Shown here one piece after another: positions 1 to 7,987 of a DNA stretch of 64,000 nt. Origin of the DNA: DTKD01 sp964494345. Lineage in GTDB: Bacteria; Armatimonadota; UBA5829. Where the stretch lies: the NCBI GenBank assembly GCA_964494345.1, contig CAZBSI010000004.1, positions 186,001-250,000 on the forward strand, read 5' to 3'. The position numbers were made by a program, and so were the translations under genes. Numbering within the stretch: the stretch's first letter is position 1; the number at the start of each line of letters is the position of its first letter. The notes under the pieces are model-generated. The model was given only the letters and a program-made list of their open reading frames with translations, searched no databases and was not told the origin of the DNA.

Positions 1-797
1 TCGATTCCGTGCTCCGGATAGCCAAGTTCAGCGTTTATTTCGATTACCCTTACGCCGAAGTGCTCCAATACCCTCGCGTCTATCCCGCAACCTGCTCCAC
101 CGTTCGGGTCCAGCAACGCAGGGCCGAGGGTAAGGGGCTTGAGACAGTGCGGAGCAATACCCCAATCTCGACCGATCACGTCGAGGTAGGCGCGCTCGGC
201 TTTGATGCGTGGGGATTCGTTGTCGTGGCCTGTTAGCGCCTGATCCACCATTTCGGAGGTTATGCTGTCAACGAGCTTATCGCAGTCGTTGCCCTTCCCT
301 GTAACCAGATCCGCAACCTCGGCAATGACACGCTCCATAATAGGCGCGGAAAGAAGCGCACCCGCAGGAGCGGCGTCGGAGTCGGTCTGTCGACAGCCTG
401 TGAGGAACTTGAATCCGTTGAACGCGATAGGATTGTGGCTGGCGGTTATGATAACCCCGCCGTCGGATTCCAATGAGCGGACGGCGGTCTCGGCAAGGGG
501 CGTGGTGATGATGCCAAGGTCGATTATCCTTAGTTGTGTCCCAGCCGCAGTCGCACCCGCCAAAAATCCGCGAACCAGCGCACGATTTATAGCGCGACCA
601 GTAGGCCGGGGATCTCTGCCGAGGATCAGTGTCGATTTCCCCTTCGGCAGCATCCGGGCATAAACACAGCCATAAGCACAAGCCAGGGCTTCGTGAATAT
701 CGGATATGCCCGGCCCGTGACCGAACATAGTGCGCACACCCGAAAAAGATTGCACGAGCTTGTCGTCGCTCAATGCCAGCTTCAACAGATCAATCAT
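1..797 (-). CDS. Phosphoglucomutase/phosphomannomutase family protein, N-terminal part (runs off the left edge)
   Basis: This is an alpha-D-phosphohexomutase, which moves phosphate between C1 and C6 (or C1 and O6 of an amino sugar) of hexose phosphates for envelope or storage polysaccharide synthesis. The frame opens at ATG 797 and stays open to base 1, giving 265 codons. The catalytic serine motif TASHNP lies at residues 118-123 (Ser120) and GRDPRPTG at about 60-67, matching the family GRDxRxSG motif. The metal-binding DGDGDR loop would lie beyond the window. The start is 36 bp downstream of the large glycosidase gene on the same strand, so the two are probably cotranscribed. Substrate preference (glucose, mannose or glucosamine phosphate) cannot be told from this half. 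Confidence 0.85.
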   Translation of the reverse strand, partial: MIDLLKLALSDDKLVQSFSGVRTMFGHGPGISDIHEALACAYGCVYARMLPKGKSTLILGRDPRPTGRAINRALVRGFLAGATAAGTQLRIIDLGIITTPLAETAVRSLESDGGVIITASHNPIAFNGFKFLTGCRQTDSDAAPAGALLSAPIMERVIAEVADLVTGKGNDCDKLVDSITSEMVDQALTGHDNESPRIKAERAYLDVIGRDWGIAPHCLKPLTLGPALLDPNGGAGCGIDARVLEHFGVRVIEINAELGYPEHGI

Positions 798-833
798 TCA
801 AATCCCCATATTTTACAGTTGGTACACGCCAAC

Positions 834-3800
834 CTATCTCGCTAATACAAAACCAAACCGCTCACCGAATTTGACCCGGTCCTCAGCTTCAAATGTTATC
901 ACAACTCCCATAGACGATGAACCCGCAGGCAGTAGCTCGAATTCTCTTATGCCCGATGTCTGATGCCCCACGTCGTGATCAAGGGCGACTTGCTTGACGT
1001 TGGAGCCTTGTTCGATCCTCAAATATACTCCACCCGTTGCCGTTCCCCAAGGGGTCAGGAGCTTCGCCTCACCCAGATTTGTAAACTCGACCCGTGCGAT
1101 AACGGGTTTATCATCGTCGACTCTGATGGTCCCCTCTTTTTCGACCTCAACCCAGTTATCGTCGGCGTCTTTGATCTTCACCGAATCTATAGCGGCGTCG
1201 AGATATTTGGCCGGGTTAGAACCGTTCAATTTGTTGTTACCCACAGCCAAAAGCGGGCAATTGGCGGAGGTTGTGCCAGTTCCATCGGTTCTGAGGCCGG
1301 CTGATTTGCCCTTATCGATCGCCGCCCAGAATTCTTTTTTGGCCTCGTCATATATGCCCGCTATGCCGTCAGGGTGCTCATCGCGGTCTATGACTATCCA
1401 ATAATCAGTATCGGGTGTTGACGGGCCGTTTATATATGCCTCGGCGTTTTCCCTTATTATTTTAGTGACCTGCCTGTCGGTGCCGTCGGGGTTGATTATG
1501 CCATAGTCGCTGTTCTCGCCGTATCTGAACCCTCCCGGATACCACCAATAGTACACCCCACTTGCGCCTGATGAGATGAGCAACCGGTAGAATGCTTTAT
1601 AGAAAGTCGACTGGCGGTCGTATTTGCTCTGCGTGTTGCGCATTCTGGAAAGCTCCCACGTGCTCACGCCCATCTCAGCCCAAAGCGTCGGCTTCTTAGG
1701 TGCTGCCCACTTCGCATAGCGATACTCGAACCACCCGGCCTTGACCCGATCCCAGTCCCCTATTCTGCCGTATGCTTCAGGCTCGATAATATCCATCGCC
1801 GCGCCGAGATATGGCCAGTCGTAGGGTATTCGGCCATCCCAGCGAAAATCCGGGTTCCCCGCCTCCGCCATTCTGAAGCTGACCATATGATTCGGGTCGA
1901 CTTCGAGAATCTGACGTCTGGCCGTGCCATACATCTTGTATAACAGAGTGTCCAAAAATCGTCTATATGCGGCTGTCATCTTTCGCCACTGCCCGTCGGT
2001 GTCGATCTGGTGCGGGAGAGGATTGGTGATGGTTCGATCCTTGTTTCGCGGCGCTTCGCAGCCCCAGTCCTTTTCAGCTTGAGCCACGCTGCCGTAGCGC
2101 TCTATAATCCATTTCTCCCATTCCTGATCATATATCATGCGATTCTCCTGAGTGCCGAACATCGGCTCCCAGGCGATGTCATACGCAAACACCGTGTCAT
2201 TTTCGTTTAATCGCAAGTACTTGATGATCCCTGTGATCTTCTCCGCATCGAAGTGATTTGGCAGTCCCGGTCGCAGGCCCAAGTTAGCCTTGAGGCCACG
2301 CTCCTCCAACCTGCGCAGCAAATCGAGCATATTCTGATCTTTTTCATAACCAGTGTAGATAAATATACTGACGGAGTTTAGGCCCATGTCCACAATGTGA
2401 TCCAAATCGCGGTCGGTCACTTCAGGATCATAGGAACGTGCGCCGATCCAGTGCTCGAAATATTGACCGTCCTCGGTTCCGATACCGGATGATGGCATAT
2501 AGTTAACCCCATGAGCGCGCCATCTCTTGCCGTTTAGAATAAACTCGCCGTTTTTGACGGTCATAAACTGTTTGTCAGGTTTGGGGTACCAGACGTGGAT
2601 ACTGTGAGCTACGGTGTCTATGACCTGGCCATCCTTTATGAGTTCGGTGGTCACTGTGTAGCCCTTTTTGGGCCAGGCAATGGGTCGCCAGGGGCTTGAG
2701 ACCGACTTGATCTCTCCGGGCTGCAGAGATAGCTTCCACTGTTTGACGATCGCGGGTTTTTCGAGTTCATCGGATGTGACGATCACCCGTGCAGTAAGAC
2801 CCTCGATCGGTTCAGAGGCTACATTTGTAACCCTCACGCCGAGTTCGACGTCCTGATCATCAAAATAAGTATAGAAATTGGCGCCGCCGTCGAGGATATA
2901 CGCGCCGTCGAGCATTCTTTTGGCGACCTGGCCTATGACGGACAGCATTTCCGGCTGCAGGTAGGTATCCGGTCTGCCAAAGCCAAACGATGCCCACACG
3001 CCGCCTTTGAATTTGCCATCCGCGTTTATCATCATCGCAACGGGTGCGCCGCGCCACTCGCCTTCTTTGGATTTGGCCTCGATTAAAGGAATCCACCGCC
3101 AGTCCCGGCGTTTGTCGAAGCCTGCGCCGTTTGGCCTGGGATGAGATGAGCGAGCCATTCTGAGTTGGGTTTGATCGAGCTCAGATGCCATCGAAATTAT
3201 GACCTGGTCTTTTCGTGCGGCAAGCGTTATAGGGCCTTGCACATCGAAGAATTTGTAGCCGGGTGTGAGGATGTCCATCGCCGGCAGGTCTAATTCTGAG
3301 AGCACCTCGCCAAGGTCGGGCATACTCGTAGACGTGCCGATCGGCCCTACCCAGTATTCCTGTTTGCCCTCTGCTCCGCCTGTGTGGCTGTGAGCAAGGC
3401 CGAATGTTATCGCCTGAGCGTTTTGCGGGTTGAAAGAATCTCCCCTGCCCCCTCGGCCTGGGTTGCTTGACCAGTATTTAAAATCCCTTGGGGCCAGCGC
3501 GTACTGCCGCCACTCAGGGTAGAGCGGAATCACAGCGATCCATCGCGAGCCGTCTTTTTCGCACCATTCCACGGCGAGCTGAGTGGTCTGTTCCGTGCCT
3601 TTAGCCGAAAACACCGTAAGCGTATGGCCGTCCGGAAATGGGTTTTGTAGATTTCTGATGCCGAATGTCTCCCAACCGGTGAGAGTCGGGAACGCAGCGT
3701 GAAGAGCCTTTATACCCTGGGTTGGCCCGTCGGAGATATTGTAGGTGGCGGGCAGATCCATATCGTTTGAGGAGCGCACCCAGTCTTTAATATCTCTAAA

Positions 3801-4238
3801 GTCCAGGATGAGGTTATCCGGAACCCTGGCGGCGTTTATGCGTTGATAGTATTCGCGAGTGGTCCAGTTGCCGTCGACTTCTATCAACATCCTCTGCCAA
3901 AGAGGCGCGTTCAGGGCTATTATGTCTCCACCAGCCCTGGCAAAGCTGAGTATGGAATCGGCGGATTTTACTGGCAGATTGGCGGCGTTGGGGAGGACAA
4001 GGAGATCGAAGCTGCTGGCATTGAGAATGGCGGGGTCGCACAGTTCGGCCGTATCGAGATACAGAGTGGTATATCCTGCTTGTGCGATTTGCCCAGTTAC
4101 AGCCTCGACCAGCGCGGGAGATTCCCCCCTGAACCCGCTGCGCAGAATCGCTGCCCTGCCTGCCTGAGTTGCCGGGCAACAACACAATATCAACGAAATG
4201 GCGATGGCCAGGAAGGTTAATCTTTCATAAGCGAACAT
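834..4238 (-). CDS. Large secreted glycoside hydrolase, clan GH-A-like (GH42/GH5-type barrel)
   Basis: This is an 1134-residue exported protein. Residues 1-26 form a hydrophobic signal segment, and its LILC stretch could be a lipobox. Residues 27-450 contain a segment resembling a glutamine-amidotransferase/trehalose-utilisation fold of the kind placed beside beta-galactosidase barrels. Residues 450-550 look like a beta-sandwich. From about 560 to 930 there is a TIM-barrel hydrolase that opens with the NGEFILNGKRW type of entry. The AWEP motif (Glu691) is the likely acid/base and WAEMG (Glu854) the likely nucleophile; both are inferred from clan GH-A spacing. The C-terminal about 200 residues are another beta-rich module. 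Substrate is unknown; a beta-galactosidase or mannanase-like activity is plausible. It precedes the phosphohexomutase gene in one transcription unit. Confidence 0.75.
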   Translation of the reverse strand: MFAYERLTFLAIAISLILCCCPATQAGRAAILRSGFRGESPALVEAVTGQIAQAGYTTLYLDTAELCDPAILNASSFDLLVLPNAANLPVKSADSILSFARAGGDIIALNAPLWQRMLIEVDGNWTTREYYQRINAARVPDNLILDFRDIKDWVRSSNDMDLPATYNISDGPTQGIKALHAAFPTLTGWETFGIRNLQNPFPDGHTLTVFSAKGTEQTTQLAVEWCEKDGSRWIAVIPLYPEWRQYALAPRDFKYWSSNPGRGGRGDSFNPQNAQAITFGLAHSHTGGAEGKQEYWVGPIGTSTSMPDLGEVLSELDLPAMDILTPGYKFFDVQGPITLAARKDQVIISMASELDQTQLRMARSSHPRPNGAGFDKRRDWRWIPLIEAKSKEGEWRGAPVAMMINADGKFKGGVWASFGFGRPDTYLQPEMLSVIGQVAKRMLDGAYILDGGANFYTYFDDQDVELGVRVTNVASEPIEGLTARVIVTSDELEKPAIVKQWKLSLQPGEIKSVSSPWRPIAWPKKGYTVTTELIKDGQVIDTVAHSIHVWYPKPDKQFMTVKNGEFILNGKRWRAHGVNYMPSSGIGTEDGQYFEHWIGARSYDPEVTDRDLDHIVDMGLNSVSIFIYTGYEKDQNMLDLLRRLEERGLKANLGLRPGLPNHFDAEKITGIIKYLRLNENDTVFAYDIAWEPMFGTQENRMIYDQEWEKWIIERYGSVAQAEKDWGCEAPRNKDRTITNPLPHQIDTDGQWRKMTAAYRRFLDTLLYKMYGTARRQILEVDPNHMVSFRMAEAGNPDFRWDGRIPYDWPYLGAAMDIIEPEAYGRIGDWDRVKAGWFEYRYAKWAAPKKPTLWAEMGVSTWELSRMRNTQSKYDRQSTFYKAFYRLLISSGASGVYYWWYPGGFRYGENSDYGIINPDGTDRQVTKIIRENAEAYINGPSTPDTDYWIVIDRDEHPDGIAGIYDEAKKEFWAAIDKGKSAGLRTDGTGTTSANCPLLAVGNNKLNGSNPAKYLDAAIDSVKIKDADDNWVEVEKEGTIRVDDDKPVIARVEFTNLGEAKLLTPWGTATGGVYLRIEQGSNVKQVALDHDVGHQTSGIREFELLPAGSSSMGVVITFEAEDRVKFGERFGFVLAR

Positions 4239-4473
4239 TACCGCTGCATCCTCCAGAACTTGCGAGACTATAGAAAGTCGAGAAGAAAAATCGAGAGACT
4301 ATACATCAACTACTTTCATTCGTGCCCCGCCGAACTCCTTCCCAATCGACCTCGAAATCGTATTTCGCAGACAGCAAGGAACTATCGTAGTAAATATCCA
4401 ATAATATGAATAGGTATCAAGTTTTTTGTAAAGGACTGATGGGGTTATGGAAACAGTATCAGGAGGCGGGGCT

Positions 4474-5046
4474 ATGGGAATGGCATTGGCAGTTGTGGGC
4501 CTGATTATACTTGGGCTTATTGTATTGGCTGCGCTGTGGGTGGTTTTTAAGTATAACCAGCTTATCAGCCTGCGTAACAGAATAGAAAACGCGTGGTCGC
4601 AGATCGACGTTCAGCTTAGAAGGCGATATGATCTGATTCCGAATCTGGTGGAGACGGTCAAAGGCTATGCCGCACACGAGAAGGAAGTCTTTGCGAAGGT
4701 GAGCGAGGCTCGCAGCGCAATGATGAGCGCGCAGGGTGTGACGCAACAGGCAGAGGCGCAGAATCAAATCACTTCTGCTCTTAAAACGCTGTTTGCGGTG
4801 GCGGAGGCGTATCCTCAGCTTAAAGCCAACGAGAACTTTATGATGCTGCAGGAGGAACTCTCCGGCACAGAAAGCAAGATCGCTTATGCTCGGCAGTTCT
4901 ATAACGACCAGGTGATGACTTATAACACACTGACGCAGATGTTCCCAGGCAGCATTATTGCGGGGATGTTCGGCTTCGGTAAGCGAGACTACTTCGAGAT
5001 GGAGGACATCGCGAGGGAGCCGATCAAGGTCGATTTCAATTCTTGA
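4474..5046 (+). CDS. lemA: LemA family protein
   Basis: LemA proteins are small membrane-anchored, mostly helical proteins of uncertain biochemical role, often encoded beside an HtpX protease as here. One transmembrane helix (about residues 3-26 of the 190-residue form) is followed by the family signature FKYNQLISLRNRIENAW and RRRYDLIPNLVETVKGY. The frame is open from 4447, but ATG 4474 is chosen because a perfect AGGAGG sits 7 nt before it (4461-4466), whereas nothing comparable precedes 4447. htpX begins 20 bp downstream, so the two are very likely an operon. Confidence 0.9.
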   Translation: MGMALAVVGLIILGLIVLAALWVVFKYNQLISLRNRIENAWSQIDVQLRRRYDLIPNLVETVKGYAAHEKEVFAKVSEARSAMMSAQGVTQQAEAQNQITSALKTLFAVAEAYPQLKANENFMMLQEELSGTESKIAYARQFYNDQVMTYNTLTQMFPGSIIAGMFGFGKRDYFEMEDIAREPIKVDFNS

Positions 5047-5066
5047 GAGGTATGGCCCAATAATCG

Positions 5067-5942
5067 ATGTATGAACAGATATCCGCCAATATCTGGCGAT
5101 CACGCATATTGATATTTCTTTTTGTCGCATTTTTCTGCCTGTTGGGATATGCGCTGTCCTACTACGACCCGATTTTGATGCCGTTGGCGATAATAGTCGC
5201 GGTGTTTATGACTGTGGGCAGCTTTTATTACAGCGATAAAATTGTGCTGGCTTCGATGTCTGCGAGGCCGGCGGATAAGGCCGAGTTTCCGCATTTTGTG
5301 AACTCAGTCGAGTCGATGGCGTTGGCGGCGGGATTGCCAACCCCGAAGGCCTATGTCGTTGACGACCCCTCCCCCAACGCGTTTGCCACCGGCAGGGACC
5401 CGGAACATGCAGTTATATGCGCCACTACCGGGCTTATCGGGATAATGAACAGGCAGGAGTTGGAAGGCGTAGTCGCGCATGAGATGTCGCATATCAAGAA
5501 CTATGACATCAGGTTTATGATGCTGGTGGCGGTGATGGTCGGGGCTATTGCTATGATGGCCGATTGGTTTTGGTGGAGCGCGCGTTTCGGCGGCAGTCGC
5601 CGCAGAAGCGACCGGGACAGCGGCCAGGCTCAGATGATAATGATGTTGATCGGGCTGGCGCTGATGATCCTGGCCCCTATCTCGGCTGCGCTGGTTCAGG
5701 CGGCGATATCAAGAAAACGAGAATATCTGGCCGATGCGACCGGGGCGATGCTGACGCGGTATCCGGAAGGGTTGGCCAGCGCCCTGCAAAAACTCGAAGC
5801 CAATACCCAGCCGCTGGCGTCAGCGAATAAAGCGACGGCTCATCTGTTCATAACAAACCCGCTGAAGGCTGGCGGATTAACTAATTTGTTCTCCACTCAC
5901 CCTCCACTTGAGGATAGAATCCAGCGGCTGCGGGAGATGTAG
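5067..5942 (+). CDS. htpX: Membrane zinc metalloprotease HtpX
   Basis: HtpX is an M48-family inner-membrane protease that degrades misfolded membrane proteins. The 291-residue product has two N-terminal transmembrane helices (about 12-32 and 36-56). The zinc motif HEMSH lies at residues 138-142 with its expected EGVVA lead-in. Further hydrophobic segments follow at about 150-170 and 190-212. The SRKREYLADATGA stretch near residue 217 supplies the third zinc ligand glutamate. Length and motif order are normal for the family. It follows lemA by 20 bp, a common pairing. A 21-bp GC-rich hairpin repeat with a T-rich tail lies about 50 bp after the stop and may end the transcript. Confidence 0.93.
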   Translation: MYEQISANIWRSRILIFLFVAFFCLLGYALSYYDPILMPLAIIVAVFMTVGSFYYSDKIVLASMSARPADKAEFPHFVNSVESMALAAGLPTPKAYVVDDPSPNAFATGRDPEHAVICATTGLIGIMNRQELEGVVAHEMSHIKNYDIRFMMLVAVMVGAIAMMADWFWWSARFGGSRRRSDRDSGQAQMIMMLIGLALMILAPISAALVQAAISRKREYLADATGAMLTRYPEGLASALQKLEANTQPLASANKATAHLFITNPLKAGGLTNLFSTHPPLEDRIQRLREM

Positions 5943-5989
5943 GGCGTGTGCGCGAGGATGCGAGATAGAAAACACATAGTGTCAGCAGC

Positions 5990-6010
5990 GGCCGGGCCTC
6001 TGTCCCGGCC
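5990..6010. repeat. GC-rich hairpin repeat (family P), copy 1
   Basis: This is a perfect 7-bp stem GGCCGGG/CCCGGCC around the loop CCTCTGT, followed by ATTTTGTGTTTT. The same 21-bp core recurs at 36101 and 47728 and, in reverse orientation, at 10525. A loop variant lies at 61813. Every copy lies just after a gene end. The T-rich flank here means this copy could terminate lemA-htpX transcription. Confidence 0.85.
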
Positions 6011-6134
6011 ATTTTGTGTTTTCGGAGGTTCGCACAAAGCAATCTCCTAATTGCCGTCTTTAACCTTCACGCTGGGTATACTATCCGTGTGGGTCGGCAA
6101 GAGCCCGGCCTATCACGCAAAGGGGGCGAATTAG

Positions 6135-6809
6135 ATGAGATCATCTGCTTTGGTAGCCCTGATGGTTATCGCGATGCTTGTGGGGTGTGTGGTTGCGTAT
6201 GCGGACTCATCAAACCCCGCATCGTCGTCTATCAATATCGATCTAAAAAACGTGTCGGTAAGACAGGCCATAGATACGCTGTTTGCAGGTCAGAGGTTGA
6301 AATATTATATTCAACCAGGAGTGGAGGGGCAAATATCTGAGCTCAAACTGAAAGGTGTCAGCCTGGATGAGGCGCTGACTGCTCTGGGTGGTGCGGTCGG
6401 GTTTTCGTATCGTGTAGAGGATGGCGGGTACGTCATTAGCCCCGGCAAAGCTGCACCTGCAGCGGTGCAACCAACTCCGAATCAGTTGACTGGGAGGGGG
6501 CCGGTAATGGAGAAACCCACTGCGACCGCGGCTGCTCCTCCTGTGGTAGTCAATAACAATTTCACTGTGCCGGAACAGACAGTCGTTGCTCCGCCTCCTG
6601 AGCCATACGGTGGTTACTTCCCGCTTGGTTATGCGGGCGGATGGTGGCCTGCGCTGAACATAGGCACACCGTATGGATATGGGCGATTTACACAACCGCC
6701 ACCGCCTCCCGGATGGTTATCTGCTGATCAGGAACGGCTGCTCAGGTTCCAATATTCCGTGCCGCGGATGCCTGGTTATCTTGCGCCGTATCCGTATTTC
6801 CGTCCATAA
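6135..6809 (+). CDS. Secreted STN-domain protein with proline/tyrosine-rich tail
   Basis: The 224-residue exported protein begins with a signal peptide (about 1-23). Residues 33-110 form an STN (secretin/TonB short N-terminal) domain: INIDLKNVSVRQAIDTLF, then a YYIQPGV strand, then LKGVSLDEALTALGGAVGFSY. STN domains normally sit at the start of secretins, TonB receptors or FecR-type regulators and bind partner proteins in the periplasm. Here nothing else recognisable follows. The rest is low-complexity sequence rich in Pro, Gly, Tyr and Ala. The start is supported by GGGGGCG about 8 nt upstream. The role is unknown; a periplasmic adaptor for an envelope machine is inference. Confidence 0.65.
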   Translation: MRSSALVALMVIAMLVGCVVAYADSSNPASSSINIDLKNVSVRQAIDTLFAGQRLKYYIQPGVEGQISELKLKGVSLDEALTALGGAVGFSYRVEDGGYVISPGKAAPAAVQPTPNQLTGRGPVMEKPTATAAAPPVVVNNNFTVPEQTVVAPPPEPYGGYFPLGYAGGWWPALNIGTPYGYGRFTQPPPPPGWLSADQERLLRFQYSVPRMPGYLAPYPYFRP

Positions 6810-7064
6810 TTACGCCTGCTCGCCACAAACAGGTCCCGTATGCAGCGACCTATTTGCAAAACAACTGCTGAGCTTATGGCTGCCTGGTAAACAATAGCGA
6901 CAAAATAGCGTCCGCCTATTTACATGTCGGTGTTACGGTGATATTATTAGGTTAATAATGCGCCTGCGCGTCGATTCCATATGCAATCTTCTCGCATCTT
7001 TTTGTGTCAGGAAATGTGGTAGGCAATCGATGGCAATGGGCGAGTCTCGACAGGAGTGGCGGAG

Positions 7065-7592
7065 TTGAAAGTAGTTGAGATCCTGTTCTATAACGGAAAT
7101 CGGGTAAAACTCGTCGTAGAGATGCCTGATCCCAATTGTTATTCCACAAAGCACGCACCGCATATCCCGAAACTGCTGTTCAAGCTGTTTCCCCACCTTT
7201 CCACCCACCGCTGTGACAACGACAAGGGCTTCACATTCAGGCAGGAATGCAGATCGACCGAGATACCCCATCTCTTCGAACACCTTATTATCGAACTTCA
7301 AGGCCAGGTGCACGGCTGCGGCTGTTTAAGAGGAGAGACCCAGTGGAATTGGCGTGTCGATCCCAAAGGGCGATTCCACGTGTATGTCGATTATTCAAAC
7401 GAACTGCTGGTGCTGGGCGCCATCCGCGTCGCCGAGCGCATTATCCAGGCTCTCGACAACCACCAAATAGATGAAATTAACGTGCAAGAGGAGATCGCGA
7501 GGCTCCGGCAGATAGCGCTGGTCGGCGAGCAGATAAACGGCCAAACCACCGCTCTTCATAAATCACTCTGCCCCGCACAAGCAGCCAATTAA
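7065..7592 (+). CDS. Stand-alone protein resembling the cyanophycin synthetase N-terminal domain
   Basis: The protein is about 175 residues and soluble. Its GVHFMAE-free core matches what I know of the N-terminal domain of cyanophycin synthetase (CphA): IPHLFEHLIIELQGQVHG corresponds to the family motif with EHxALELQ, and the later YSNELLVLGAIRVAERIIQAL corresponds to the conserved strand-helix that follows. No ATP-grasp or Mur-ligase domain follows, so it cannot itself make cyanophycin. TTG 7065 is preferred because AGGAG ends 8 nt upstream; GTG 7056 in the same frame is an alternative. The YHS-domain gene lies 68 bp downstream. The homology is judged by eye and should be treated as moderately supported. 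Confidence 0.5.
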   Translation: MKVVEILFYNGNRVKLVVEMPDPNCYSTKHAPHIPKLLFKLFPHLSTHRCDNDKGFTFRQECRSTEIPHLFEHLIIELQGQVHGCGCLRGETQWNWRVDPKGRFHVYVDYSNELLVLGAIRVAERIIQALDNHQIDEINVQEEIARLRQIALVGEQINGQTTALHKSLCPAQAAN

Positions 7593-7660
7593 GCCGGGCT
7601 GGTTTGCCTGTCGCCTGAAGCTGGTATGTACATATAACGATACCAGTTCGGAGGTCAGCC

Positions 7661-7831
7661 ATGCCAAGAGATCCGGTATGCGGTAACTACGTCAGCAAAG
7701 AGACGCCTTTCAAACAGGAAATGGAAGGGCAGACATTCTACTTTTGCAGCGCGGATTGTGCTGATGAGTTTGAGGTCAACTACGAAGAATATCTGGAAAT
7801 AGAAGAACAACGCTCGGCCAAAGACTCATAA
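7661..7831 (+). CDS. YHS-domain small protein (metal-binding)
   Basis: This 56-residue ORF carries the complete YHS signature: DPVCGNYV at residues 4-11, then TFYFCSADCADEF at 25-37 and NYEEYL at 40-45. The three conserved cysteines (7, 29, 33) are the usual metal ligands in the short YHS proteins linked to heavy-metal handling. A strong Shine-Dalgarno GGAGGT (7650-7655) lies 5 nt before the ATG. A perfect inverted repeat without a T-tract lies about 100 bp downstream, between it and the convergent GH78 gene. Confidence 0.85.
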   Translation: MPRDPVCGNYVSKETPFKQEMEGQTFYFCSADCADEFEVNYEEYLEIEEQRSAKDS

Positions 7832-7934
7832 CAGGCCTTATCCAACAGGTGTTTTACATAACAAGCTCGCGGGTATACCGAACCTGCCTATGGGACGGCG
7901 CCGATCTGGCAGCATAGCCGTCCTCTATTGCCCC

Positions 7935-7967
7935 AAGCAGGTGGTAACCTGACCATACCACCTGCTT
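7935..7967. terminator. Long perfect inverted repeat between convergent genes
   Basis: A 12-bp perfect stem AAGCAGGTGGTA/TACCACCTGCTT with a 9-nt loop lies between the YHS gene (plus) and the GH78 gene (minus). There is no T-run on either side, so it is either a bidirectional transcript-end hairpin or an mRNA stabiliser rather than a classical intrinsic terminator. Confidence 0.5.
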
Positions 7968-7987
7968 TGCCGCGACTTATTATCGGA

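Noticed and set aside
6810..7064. Possible small gene between the STN protein and the CphA-N-like gene
   Set aside because: The only frames are short, without ribosome sites; I see nothing supportable in this gap.
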